From Brachionus manjavacas (taxonomy: Eukaryota; Rotifera; Eurotatoria; Ploima; Brachionidae), in assembly GCA_019054805.1 (NCBI GenBank), contig JAHQIY010000001.1:1426001-1490000 (forward strand): DNA of 64,000 bases. Direction: 5' to 3'. The translations under genes and the position numbers were made by a program. Positions 20,782 through 30,955 of the stretch are shown here, piece after piece. The notes under the pieces are model-generated. The model had not been told where the DNA came from and searched no databases. It was given only the letters and a program-made list of their open reading frames with translations. Positions within the stretch are counted from its first letter, which is position 1. Each line of letters begins with the position of its first letter.

Positions 20782-21894
20782 TTAATTTGATAAAAAGATA
20801 GAAGTAAAAAAATTTTTTAGAGACGAATTCGTCTTTAAAACTGCTTCCAGAGTAACAGAGTCATCATTTGCATCATGGAATCCGTTTGCTGGATTCGTAA
20901 TTTTGTTAATGGTTGTAAATTTAGAATATCCCTTACTTGGATCATTTTGGGTGAATAAATGTTCAAATTTAAGACTAAAGTTTTTCTTTGAATCAAATTT
21001 ATTCAATAATGTAAGTTCTGCAATGACATTTGCTGAAAACTCATTTGATTCTTCCATTGAATTACAAAACAAATAAAATCCCATTTCTCCCTCTTTTTCA
21101 TTTAGTCCGATCGAAATATACCATTCACGATTTTGGAAAATACATTTTTTTGAAATTACCCTAAAACTTTTTCTATCCTTTAATATAGAAAAATTATTAA
21201 TTTTTAATAGAAAAGTGGCTCCAAGACGGCTTTCATCACCAAATTCATCGTCATTCAAAATAAAAATTGTTTCCTCTTTAGAATAAAGCTCTCCGAACAA
21301 TTTTTTAATATCTATATGATCATCACTTTTGACAAGGTTTAACTTAGGCTCTTGAAAATCATCTATAATATTTTGGACAAAACTAATAGCATTTCTAATT
21401 TTTTGTTTGTTATATTTATGGAGATTCATTTGAAAATGAATATCTAGATTTTTAGCAACATCACAAGTAGCTACATCTAATTTCTTTGCTTTTTCAACTC
21501 TTTCTTCGAATTCTTTTAATTTAAGGTTTCTTTCCATGTCAATCTTTTCCAATAAACCATCATGGTAATCATCGATATTTTTATTTAACATCAATTTAAT
21601 TTCTTCCCTACGAATGTCAATTTCTCTTCTTAAACAATCATAGCTTTCATCGATATAATACTTTCGATCATTTTTATAATTTTCGAATTCTTTCATCAAC
21701 TCATCATATTGTTTTTTTTTCAATTCAAAGGATTTTTCTATCAAAACCAACTTATTTCTTGCCATATTTAAGCATTCTTGTCTTGTTATGTCATGTTTAA
21801 TGCAAACTGGACATGAAAATTTGCCACTCTTGTAAAAAATATCCCTGTACTTGACCGAAAAGCCGCATGGTAACATAATGCTTACATCATTCAT
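20782..21894 (-). CDS. Single-module zinc/coiled-coil MATH protein (copy G)
   Basis: 370 residues, intact. MNDVSIMLPCGFSVKYRDIF starts the Cys/His motif (FSCPVCIKH, then ECLNM). The coil has LRREIDIRREEIKLMLNK and ends KKLFGELYSKEE near residue 210. The MATH domain spans about 228-355: LKINNFSILKD, REWYISIGLNE, GFYLFCNSMEESNEFS, NVIAELTLLN, GYSKFTTINKI, GFHDANDDSVTLEAV. A short hydrophobic tail (FFTSIFLSN) follows the usual family end. The ATG at 21894 matches the family start. No introns. Confidence 0.88.
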   Translation of the reverse strand: MNDVSIMLPCGFSVKYRDIFYKSGKFSCPVCIKHDITRQECLNMARNKLVLIEKSFELKKKQYDELMKEFENYKNDRKYYIDESYDCLRREIDIRREEIKLMLNKNIDDYHDGLLEKIDMERNLKLKEFEERVEKAKKLDVATCDVAKNLDIHFQMNLHKYNKQKIRNAISFVQNIIDDFQEPKLNLVKSDDHIDIKKLFGELYSKEETIFILNDDEFGDESRLGATFLLKINNFSILKDRKSFRVISKKCIFQNREWYISIGLNEKEGEMGFYLFCNSMEESNEFSANVIAELTLLNKFDSKKNFSLKFEHLFTQNDPSKGYSKFTTINKITNPANGFHDANDDSVTLEAVLKTNSSLKNFFTSIFLSN

Positions 21895-22530
21895 TTTATT
21901 TTAAATTTTTTCTTTAATTTTTTACTTTATTATTGCACTAAAACCAAACCATTATTTTCAAATTTTTTAGACCAAACCATAAAATTTAATTATAGACAAA
22001 TAGCTAAGCAGTTCTTAATTTAATTCATTCATAAAACTCCTAGATTGATTAAAAAATTTTTTTTTTAAATTTGGTTTATATATTTTTAATTTGATCAAAT
22101 CAATCCTATTTCTAAAGCAATTATCGATCGTTTTAAATGAGTAAAATACTTTGCCATAAGTGTTTAGGATAAATTGGCAAATTGAATTTTATGATCCAAT
22201 TTGACTGATCAACCGTCAAAATTGTTGATAAAGAATTAACCTTTTTATTGAATACCAAAAACACAAGTTCATATTTAAAAAAAAATTAAAATTTTTTAAA
22301 GTGACGGCATGATCCATTGATGGTCACTAAATTAAAATAAAATCACTAGTAATTTTGTGAAAACTAGTCAAAAAAATATTTAAAAAATACGATCTTATTT
22401 ATGATTTCATTTCATAACATAGGAAATTGATTGTTTTTTCTATTGATTGTATTTTGATTCAAAAGTTCATCAAAATCATTTAAAACAATAAATAATTTTA
22501 ATTTTTACTTATTTTGAGAAAATAGAAAAA
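21895..22530. other. Divergent intergenic region
   Basis: Lies between the starts of copy G (minus) and copy H (plus). A+T-rich; no motif I can name. Confidence 0.4.
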
Positions 22531-23325
22531 ATGGATGATTTAAGTATTTCATTGCCATGTGGTTTTTCGGTCAAATACAGAGACATTTTTTACAGTAATG
22601 GGAAGTTTCCATGTCCAGTATGTTAATCACATGACATGACCAGCCAAGAATGTTTGAATATGACAAGAAATAAATTGAGTTTGATCTAGAAATCTTGTGA
22701 TTTGAACAAAATCACTAAAGTTGATGATAGAATTTGAAAATTATAAAAGTGACCCAAAGTTGTATATCGATGAAAGCTATGGTTGTTTAAGAAGAGAAGT
22801 TGATCTAGGCAGGGAAGAAATCAAAGCTATGATTAAAAAAAAGATTGATGATTATCATGAAGGTTGACATGGAATGAGATTTAATGCTAAGAGAGCCCGA
22901 TGAAAAAATAAAAAAAGTAAATAAACTTGATTTGGTTGATTTAAATGTTGATAAAAATCTAAATAGAAGTTCTAAAGTTAATTATTATAAAAGAAATGAA
23001 CAAAAGATTAACAATGGTATTACATGGGTCTCAAGTATAATTGAAGATTTTAAAGAGCATAAATTTAAGCTAACATATAGAATTGATAATATTCCACAGT
23101 TATTTGGTCAACTCTTTTTGAGAGAAAATACTAAAATTATTTTAAACAATCAAGAAATTGATGATGATAGCCGTGCAACTATTCACTTAACTATCAATAA
23201 TTTTTCGCTCTTAAAGGATGAAAAAGATTTTAGTGTGTATTCAAAAGATTGTATTGTCCAAAATCTTGAATGGTATATTTCGATCGAACTAAACGAAATA
23301 GACGGACAAATGGGATTCTATTTGT
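22531..23325 (+). pseudogene. Degenerate, truncated MATH copy (copy H)
   Basis: MDDLSISLPCGFSVKYRDIF opens at 22531, but the Cys/His motif is interrupted by a stop where the third ligand region ends (GTATGTTAATCA), and further stops and small deletions follow through the coil. From about 22884 the frame is open through LFGQLF and the first half of the MATH domain (LTINNFSLLKDEKDF, GQMGFYL). At 23326 the gene ends abruptly where LINE-derived sequence begins. The MATH half is closely related to copy K, including the two-codon-shorter RATIHLT stretch, so it may have donated to or received from K by gene conversion. Confidence 0.85.
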
Positions 23326-23390
23326 TAGCAATGTTGCATGAACTTTATCTGGCCTCATAGCCTTGTTTGTATCTAATTTTACATAATATT
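23326..23390 (-). mobile_element. LINE scrap joined to copy H
   Basis: Matches 30902-30960, where the minus strand encodes part of a LINE reverse transcriptase (MRPDKVHATLL). Only a few tens of bases remain here, fused to the cut end of copy H. Confidence 0.6.
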
Positions 23391-25250
23391 TTATAATATT
23401 TTAGGCTAACTTAGTAAAAAAAAAATATTTAGCTTTATTCAAAATAAAATAATTCCAATTTTTCAAAAATCTATTTTAGAAAATAAATTTAATAATCCAA
23501 AAATTTTTCAAAAGATTGTCAGATTACTTTTTGCAAATATTTTCTATTTTTAATTATTCTGAAAATTTTTATTTCATTCAGTTTAAACGAAACATTCCTA
23601 TCTTAATTATTTATAAATTATTTATAACGCTTAGAATTTTACCATCTGTTATCAGATTTAATATTTTATCCCAAAAAAATTCAAATTTTTTTATTAAAAT
23701 TAAGAATTTTTGTGATAAATAATTTTAATAAAATTTTAAAAATGGACGATCTAAAAATTTCATTACCATGTGGCTTCACGAGTAGATATAAAGACATATT
23801 TTACAACAAAGGGAAGTTTCCATGTCCTGTTTGCAAATCACATGACATTTCAAGCCAAGAATGTTTAAATATGACAAGAAATAAGATGTTGATTAGCGAG
23901 TTTAATCTTGAGCAAAAAAAGAATAACTTTAAAGTGTGTCTAAAAAATATTGAAATCTTTAAAAGTGATCCAAAAGGTCTGATTGATGAAAACTACGAAA
24001 ATTTAAAGAATCAACTTGATATTCGTCGAGAAGAAATTAAATTGATAATGAGTAAAAAAATTGATGATTATTATGAAGATTTATTAAAAATCATCGAAGA
24101 GGACAAAGAAAAAAAATTAAATAAATTCGAAACAAAAATGCACCAAACTCCATCATTGGAGAAAGAGATAATGGATTTAAAAATTCAAAATACGACTGAA
24201 ATAACAAAAAAAGTGGCAATAATTGATGGTTATTGTGCAAAAATTGATAATGGAATCAAATTTTTAAACAAAGCAGAAGATGATTTAAAAACAATTAATT
24301 GGACTTTTAATCCAGGTGATGACATTTTGGATACTAAAGAAATATTTGGTAGGTTAGATTGGAAAGAAGTAACCAAAAGTGTCGAAAAAAATGGTCTCAC
24401 TACCAAAATGGATGATGTAGACATTATATTACCATGTGGTTTATCTGCCAAATACAAAGACATTTTTTACAACTATAGTAAGTTTCCATGCCCAGCTTGC
24501 AAAACACATGACTTGACAAGTCAAGAATGCTTGAGTATGATAAGAAATAGATTGGTATTGTTAGAGAAATCTTGTGAGTTGAAAAAAAATCACCTTGACG
24601 AGTTGATGATCGAGTTCGAAGATTACAAAAATGATCCAAAGCATTACATTGTTAAGAGTTATCAGGGTTTAAAAAAAAGATTTGGTTTTCGTAAGGAAGA
24701 AATTAAAGCTGTGTTTAATACAGAATTTGATGATTACCATGATGATTTGTTGAAAGAGGTTAATATGGAAATAGCTCGTAAATTAAGAAAATTCGAAGAT
24801 AGAATAAAAAATATAAAGACATTGGATTTAATTTGTTTAGATGTTGATTTAAATTTAGACATTGAGTCTAAAATAGATTTTTATAAAAATAATAAATTGA
24901 AAATTGAAAATAGCATCAGTTTAGTTACAAACATTATTGAAGATTTGAATGAGCCAAAATTTGAGGTAACAGATAGGTGTTATGAAATTGATATTCAAAA
25001 ATTATTCGGAGAGATTTATATAAGGGAAAAAACAATTATTACTTTTATTGAGAATGAATTTGATGATGATAGCCGTGCTGAGGCAACTATTCACTTAACT
25101 ATCAATAATTTTTCGCTCCTAAAGGATGAAAAAGATTTTAGTGTGTATTCAAAAGATTGTTATGTCCAGAATCTCGAATGGTATATTTCGATCGAACTAA
25201 ATGAAATAGACGGAGAAATGGGATTCTATTTGTTTTGCAATTCAACAGCA
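23326..25250 (+). repeat. Direct segmental duplication, copy 1 (partner 30901-33020)
   Basis: Begins with the LINE scrap AGCAATGTTGCATGAACTTT, runs through the 5' flank and nearly all of copy I, and stops in the MATH domain at GFYLFCNS. The partner is the same except for an extra inverted fragment of about 200 bp at 31129-31330, single-base differences and the shift in copy K. Confidence 0.88.
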
Positions 25251-25499
25251 AAATCAAATAAATTTCCTGTAAATGCCAATGTAGTGTTTTCACTTTTAGA
25301 TAAATCTGACCCAAAAAAAGACTTTAATAGAACTTTAAAAACACAATTTGGACGACGAAACGGTCAAGGTTATTCAAAATTTATAAAAATAAATGAAATA
25401 ATGGACTCAGCAAGAGGATATTATGATGTTAATGAAGACTCCGTTACTGTAAAAGCAGTTATAAAGGCTCAATTACCTAAACAAAATTCAATAAAATAA
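23742..25499 (+). CDS. Two-module zinc/coiled-coil MATH protein (copy I)
   Basis: 585 residues from the ATG at 23742 (MDDLKISLPCGFTSRYKDIF). Module 1 (1-222) is the type shared with copies A and D, with NNFK, LDIRREEIKLIMSKK and NWTFNPGDD before IFGRLDW. Module 2 starts at Met 223 (MDDVDIILPCGLSAKY, FPCPACKTH). The MATH domain is about 446-580: AEATIHLTINNFSLL, LEWYISIELNEIDGEMGFY, FPVNANVVFSLLD, GYYDVNEDSVTVKAV. No intron and no break. It is almost identical to copy K up to GFYLFCNS and then unrelated in detail, a sharp mosaic boundary. Confidence 0.88.
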   Translation: MDDLKISLPCGFTSRYKDIFYNKGKFPCPVCKSHDISSQECLNMTRNKMLISEFNLEQKKNNFKVCLKNIEIFKSDPKGLIDENYENLKNQLDIRREEIKLIMSKKIDDYYEDLLKIIEEDKEKKLNKFETKMHQTPSLEKEIMDLKIQNTTEITKKVAIIDGYCAKIDNGIKFLNKAEDDLKTINWTFNPGDDILDTKEIFGRLDWKEVTKSVEKNGLTTKMDDVDIILPCGLSAKYKDIFYNYSKFPCPACKTHDLTSQECLSMIRNRLVLLEKSCELKKNHLDELMIEFEDYKNDPKHYIVKSYQGLKKRFGFRKEEIKAVFNTEFDDYHDDLLKEVNMEIARKLRKFEDRIKNIKTLDLICLDVDLNLDIESKIDFYKNNKLKIENSISLVTNIIEDLNEPKFEVTDRCYEIDIQKLFGEIYIREKTIITFIENEFDDDSRAEATIHLTINNFSLLKDEKDFSVYSKDCYVQNLEWYISIELNEIDGEMGFYLFCNSTAKSNKFPVNANVVFSLLDKSDPKKDFNRTLKTQFGRRNGQGYSKFIKINEIMDSARGYYDVNEDSVTVKAVIKAQLPKQNSIK

Positions 25500-26050
25500 T
25501 TATTATTTTCACTCTTCATATTCTAAAAAAAAATACGTAACTGTATGAATTTAAAATATTTTTTTGCATAAAAAATATTTACTTTTCCAATTTAAATTGA
25601 TAAAAATTTTTGTTATTGACCTTTCAAAAAAAAAATGGAAAAATCTTGTTTAATTTATTTTCTAATTTAAAATTAAAAATTTGAATTATAAATTATTTTA
25701 GATTTTTTTTTCATCTAATAAATTTGATTACGATATAAATTTGAAATTTAATCTTTAAAAAAATATTCCCATGAAAGATTTTTTCAAAAAAAATAAAAAA
25801 GCAAAACTAAAAAATTTTTTTTTTGTTAACAAAACAAAGTTTTTCCTTATTAAAAGGCGGGAAATTTATATCTGTCATCAATCCAAAAACATATAACCAA
25901 AAAAAAAATTAAGTGAAAAGAAAAGTTCCAAAGAGAATACTAAAGAAAAAATGGATACAATTAGTTTAAAAAAAAGTACTAGAAATTTTTACAATTTAAA
26001 ATTTGAAATGACCGTCTTTGGCGTTATAAAATCCAAAATTATTTTCGACA
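25500..26050. other. Intergenic, no gene seen
   Basis: A+T-rich 3' flank of copy I with long A and T runs. Confidence 0.4.
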
Positions 26051-26470
26051 TAGATTCAATCATTAAACCACTCTTTGTGAAACCAAAAAGCCTCTTTTAA
26101 ATGCTCAAAAGAGGCTATTTTTGTGATAGCAATTTTGGCATCCATATATGACCATAAGTTCTCGATTGGGTTGAGATCTTGTGAACGGACACACCATAGC
26201 AGAACCTCAATATTATGTTCTTTGAACCAGTCGCAAACTGACTGAGCGGTATGTGCCGAAGCGCCATCTTATTCAAAAATCCAAGGGTCATTTGGCTCAA
26301 GTAAAAGTTCAACAGATGGTAAAAGATTGTTTCCCAACGTGTTGATTGATGTAGGCAAATTGATTAATTCGTTCTATATAAATATTACATATACCAGTGC
26401 CCTTGTAAGAAATGCATCCCTAGATACCGGCTGTGTCTCCACCGTTTACAGAACTTTGGATGAAACTTTT
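26050..26470 (-). mobile_element. Tc1-type transposase remnant
   Basis: Minus-strand frames preserve the core of a DD34E transposase: GCISYKGTG, INQFAYI, DGASAHTAQSV, then DLNPIENLWSYMDAKIA. The reading is broken by stops and shifts and both ends are lost. It is related to, but clearly diverged from, the element at 42796-44283. Confidence 0.85.
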
Positions 26471-26733
26471 TTTTTTAACTCAATTTTTCGTCAAATTCAA
26501 AAAATAAACAATTTTATATAAATGAAATTATTAATTTCTAAATTTTTAATATTAATATGCCAAAATCTTAAATGCACTAATTTTAATTTTAATAAAATGC
26601 TTGACAATCTTTATTTCATTTTAATTTTTTATCCAGCATAGGCCTTTATTTCTAAAATCTTAATTTATTTTTTTTCAAAATATTTTAAAAATATTCATTT
26701 TAAAATAAAAAAAAAATTTTTATTTAATAAAAG

Positions 26734-26771
<38 letters not shown>

Positions 26772-27339
26772 AATTGGTAATAGATGAAGTGATAATTGTA
26801 TAGATTTTTCAGCGACAATTTTAAAGATACTGCCTTCGCGTTTCTCAGAATCATGATTTTATTTGATTTCATTTTTACCTTCAATTGCCTAAATTGGTTC
26901 TATAAATTTTGCCTGCTTAAAAATTCAATTTATCAACTTATACCAGTCTCTACAAAGGGTCTTCATTATAAAAATTGTTAATGACTCTCTTTTTTTGATT
27001 TATTTAATTTTTTTTAAGAAAATTTCATTAAAGGTATTAGCTGATAAAATTTACAGCAAAATTTTTGGCTTTCCAGATTCTGATATAGAAATTTTAGTGT
27101 GTATTTAGATAATTTTGATATTTTTATGGGTAATCTTTTTTTACTTTGACAAAGAATTTTCAAAGAAAAATTGGTTTTAAATAAATCATTGGTTTTTTAT
27201 TTAAATTAATAAATAACAAATTTTCACTTAATCTTTTTTTAGAAAAAAAATAAATTCAAAATAACCATCAAAGGAAGAAAGTTTTTTAATCACGATTAAA
27301 TATTAGATCTACACCTACTTTCAAGTCAAAATTAATTTG
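26471..27339. other. Intergenic with (TTA)n microsatellite
   Basis: A+T-rich. A perfect (TTA)n tract of about 12 units lies at 26735-26770. No gene seen. Confidence 0.5.
26735..26770. repeat. (TTA)n microsatellite
   Basis: Uninterrupted TAT/TTA triplets, about 36 bp. Confidence 0.95.
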
Positions 27340-28257
27340 AATATTCTTAGCGATTTTCATTATAATTTATTTATTTGAATTATGATTAGAGTTAAATATT
27401 TCAAAGAGTTAAACTTTACTTAATAATTACTTGAAAAATTTATTTACAAAATCGTTTTGAGTTTTTAAATTTAGTTTTTGATGAATTTACTGTTTTCTGA
27501 CTGAACATTATTTCTGAATGCAAAACTCGTACCTAAATTTGACATCCCAAAAAAAATGGGTTGGTTTTAAATTAAAAAAAAAATTATTTTAAAATATTTA
27601 ATTTTTTTTTTTTTTAATGTTCAAATTTAAGAATTGACTAAATCAGACACGATGGATGAAATAAGCATTTCATTACCATGTGGATTTTCTGCCAAATACA
27701 AAGACATTTTTTATAACCAAGATAAGTTTCCATGTCCGGTTTGCAAAATGCACGACTTAACAAGTCAAGAATGTTTGAACATGACAAAAAATAAGATTTT
27801 GTTTAATGAGATTGATCTCGATCTAAAAAAGAATCAATACGAAGAATTGATGAAAGAATTCGAAAATTATAAAAATGACCCAAAGTATTATATCGATGAA
27901 AGCTATGATTGTTTAAGAAGAGAAGTTGATCTACGCAGGGAAGAAATCAAAGCTATGATAAATAAAAAGATTAATGATTATCATGAAGGTTTGTTGAAAA
28001 AGATTGACATGGAAAGAGATCTTAAATTAAAAGAAATCGAAGAAAAAATAAAAAATAACAAAACATTAGATTTGGCTACTTGTGATGTTGATAAAAATCA
28101 AGATATTCAATCGCAATTATATTTTTATGAAAAAAATAAAATAGCGATTGAAAATGGCATCACATCGGTCACGAAAGTAATTGAGGATTTGAAAAATCTT
28201 AAATTTAAATTAACAGAAAGAAGTGTAAATATTGATATTGAAAAATTTTTTGGAGAA
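27340..28257 (+). repeat. Direct segmental duplication, copy 2 (partner 5232-6150)
   Basis: Carries the same 5' flank and first module as the 5546 gene, with few substitutions. Confidence 0.88.
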
Positions 28258-29400
28258 TTAAATTTGAAAGAAGAGAACAAAACTTTACAAATAGGTAAAA
28301 AAATTAATGAAATGGATGATGTCAACATTATATTACCATGTGGTTTATCTGCCAAATACAAAGACATTTTTTACAACTATAGTAAGTTTCCATGCCCAGC
28401 TTGCAAAACACATGACTTGACAAGTCAAGAATGCTTGAGTATGATAAGAAATAGATTGTTATTGTTAGAGAAGTCTTGTGAGATGGACAGAAATCACTAT
28501 GACGAATTAATGATAGAATTTGAAAACTATAAAAATGAACCTAAACACTTTATCAATGAGAATTATGAAAGCCTTAAAAGAAAAGTTTACCTTCGAAAAG
28601 AAGAAATTAAAGTTATGTTAAATAAAAAGATTGATGTTTATCATCATGGTTTATCGAAAAAAATTGACATCGAAAGAGATCTTAAGTTAAAAGAGCTTGA
28701 AGAAAAAATTCAAAAAACAAGGAAATTAGATTTGACTATTTTAGATGTTGACAAAAATTTGAATATTCATTCTCAATTGGATTTTTTTAGAAAAAATAAA
28801 CTAAAGATTAGAAATGCTACTAGTTTGGTACAAAATATTATCGATGATTTTAAGGAGCCTAAATTTAAGCTTGTCAATAGTAATGATGAAATAGATACTA
28901 AAAAAATATTTGGAGAGCTTTATTCAAAAGAAGAAACAATTGTTATTTTGAATGAAGATGAGTTTGATGATGAAAGTCGTGCTGAGGCAACCATTCAATT
29001 AATAATTAATAATTTATCTCTATTAAAGGACAGAAACAATTTTAGAATACGTTCAAAAAAATGTTCTGTCCGAAATTTTGAATGGAATATTGAGATCAAA
29101 TTAAATGAAGAGAATGAAGAAATGGGATTGTATTTGGCTCGTGGTTCAGTGGAAGGATCAAATGAGTTTTCAGTAAATGTCACTGCAGTACTTTCACTTG
29201 TACACAAATCTGATACAAATCAAAACATAAATAAAACTCTTTCACATGTTTTCACTAAAAACGAGTCTTGGGGATTTTTATTAGCAAGAATGGACAAAAT
29301 TATGAATCCTGAAAACGGATATTATGATGCCAATGATGACTGTATTACTCTAAAAGCCGTAATAAAGGCTGAATTACCACTAAATATTCAAAAAAAATAA
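27652..29400 (+). CDS. Two-module zinc/coiled-coil MATH protein (copy L)
   Basis: 582 residues from the ATG at 27652 (MDEISISLPCGF). Module 1 (1-220) is nearly identical to copy B. Module 2 starts at Met 221 (MDDVNIILPCGLSAKYKDIF), and its first 60 residues match module 2 of copies I and K before the coil diverges (EMDRNHYDELMIEF, LRKEEIKVMLNKK). The MATH domain covers about 444-578: AEATIQLIINNLSLL, EEMGLYLARGSVEGSNEFS, NVTAVLSLVHKSD, GYYDANDDCITLKAV. It therefore combines pieces seen in at least two other family members. No intron or break. Confidence 0.88.
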   Translation: MDEISISLPCGFSAKYKDIFYNQDKFPCPVCKMHDLTSQECLNMTKNKILFNEIDLDLKKNQYEELMKEFENYKNDPKYYIDESYDCLRREVDLRREEIKAMINKKINDYHEGLLKKIDMERDLKLKEIEEKIKNNKTLDLATCDVDKNQDIQSQLYFYEKNKIAIENGITSVTKVIEDLKNLKFKLTERSVNIDIEKFFGELNLKEENKTLQIGKKINEMDDVNIILPCGLSAKYKDIFYNYSKFPCPACKTHDLTSQECLSMIRNRLLLLEKSCEMDRNHYDELMIEFENYKNEPKHFINENYESLKRKVYLRKEEIKVMLNKKIDVYHHGLSKKIDIERDLKLKELEEKIQKTRKLDLTILDVDKNLNIHSQLDFFRKNKLKIRNATSLVQNIIDDFKEPKFKLVNSNDEIDTKKIFGELYSKEETIVILNEDEFDDESRAEATIQLIINNLSLLKDRNNFRIRSKKCSVRNFEWNIEIKLNEENEEMGLYLARGSVEGSNEFSVNVTAVLSLVHKSDTNQNINKTLSHVFTKNESWGFLLARMDKIMNPENGYYDANDDCITLKAVIKAELPLNIQKK

Positions 29401-30640
29401 TTTTATTATCTTTTATCTTATTTATAGCCAAAATAGGCAAATTTAATGAATCTGAGATTTTGTCGCGTACTGATACAATCCTATTGAATATCTATTTGAT
29501 GTAATATGATTTTTTTATTTTTTAAATGAAATCGATTTAATTACATCCATCGCATTCAAAAAAATAATTTACTTAATCATTAATTTTCTACATTTTAAGT
29601 AATTTATAAATAATATTGTAAAAACAAAAATTTCCAAAAAATTTAAGAGTTTTTGAGGGTGTAAATTATAAAAACAAATGGATTCGTTTTTATTTATTTT
29701 TTAATTAAGATTTTTGTAAATTAAAAAAAAATCAATTTAAAAAAATCCAAGGTTACTAAATTTATGATATTTTACATTTTAAATTTACTTTATTTTACGT
29801 AAATTGCTCTAAAAAAAAATTTTGATAAAAATTTGTATTTCGATATGGTTTTCTTTGCTCAGCTGCTTCAGTGATAAATATTATCTTTTTCTTAAGTACA
29901 TTTTATTTATAAATTAAGAATTATAATTTGATCTACAAATCTACAAAGAAATGTTCAAGTAAAGTTTGCTTTGTTATAGAACATTTTCAAAAGAATAATA
30001 TTGAGAAATTGTTATTTTTAGTAAAGACGGATTCTCTTTGCTTACTTATTAAAGATTATTTAATTTTAATTAAATTTAAAATAAATAAAGAATAATTAAT
30101 CTACTTAAAAAAATATTATTTTAAAAGCTTACAAATTTAGAAAGCTTTCTTATAAAATTAAAAATTAAAAAAAATGAGGTTGATTTGATTTTAAATGTAG
30201 TTAAAGTAAAAAAATTTGATTTTTAACTTAAAAAAATTTCATTTGAGTACATTAATAGACTTTAAAAATTAAAATTTCAATATGAATTTAAAAAAAAATA
30301 GAGAGATAATTTGAATTATTATTATTTGAATAAAGATGATAATTCTTTCGAGATTCCCGCTGACTCACACTCAATATCTGTTAAACAAATTCGTTGACTA
30401 ATAAACTTAAAATTTGAATATTTTAGTCATTTTGAAAAAAAAATTTGGATTGTGACATGCTTTTGAAAAAAAAAAAAATATATTATTGTGCCAATAAATA
30501 TAACAAATAATTTTTGATACTTTTCCTGTAACAACTCGGATACCCAAAAAATTAAAAAAATAACAAAAAAGATAATGAATAAGACAATAAAAACATAGTA
30601 GTAGTAGTATTAATTTCTGCAACTCGGAGCTAGTCCAAGC
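29401..30640. other. Intergenic, no gene seen
   Basis: A+T-rich. Around 29945-30030 there is weak similarity to 8490-8545 (GAACATTTTCAAAAGAAT), possibly an old shared repeat. No gene seen. Confidence 0.4.
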
Positions 30641-30955
30641 AAAGCTCTAATTAGCTATAGCAGTCGATTCATCTTGTTTTGTCAACCAAACGTCAATCTT
30701 AGCTTTAAAGATGTTTAGACTAGTTACACTAACAATTTCTTCAAGCAGTTTATTCGAGACACTAACAACTCTGTTTGTAAAATAATTAAATCTCTCATTA
30801 TAATTCCTTACTCTTTCTCGAACCAAGTTCTTGGAGTTTCTGCAAATTTGCATTATGAAAATTAGCAAAAGAGGAAGAGCATTTGATGCCGCACAGTTCT
30901 TTAGCAATGTTGCATGAACTTTATCTGGCCTCATAGCCTTGTATGTATCCAATTT
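30640..30955 (-). mobile_element. Internally deleted LINE fragment
   Basis: The minus strand reads a short reverse-transcriptase piece (MRPDKVHATLLKNCAASNALPLLLIF) joined directly to the C-terminal tail of a CR1/L2-type ORF2 (NYNERFNYFTNRVVSVSNKLLEE, IFKAKIDVWLTKQ). The several hundred codons normally between them are missing. Its edge is duplicated at 23326. Confidence 0.8.

Noticed and set aside
30407-30622. A hydrophobic 71-codon minus-strand frame
   Set aside because: It arises from T/A-rich sequence, where Phe/Leu/Ile runs are expected by chance.
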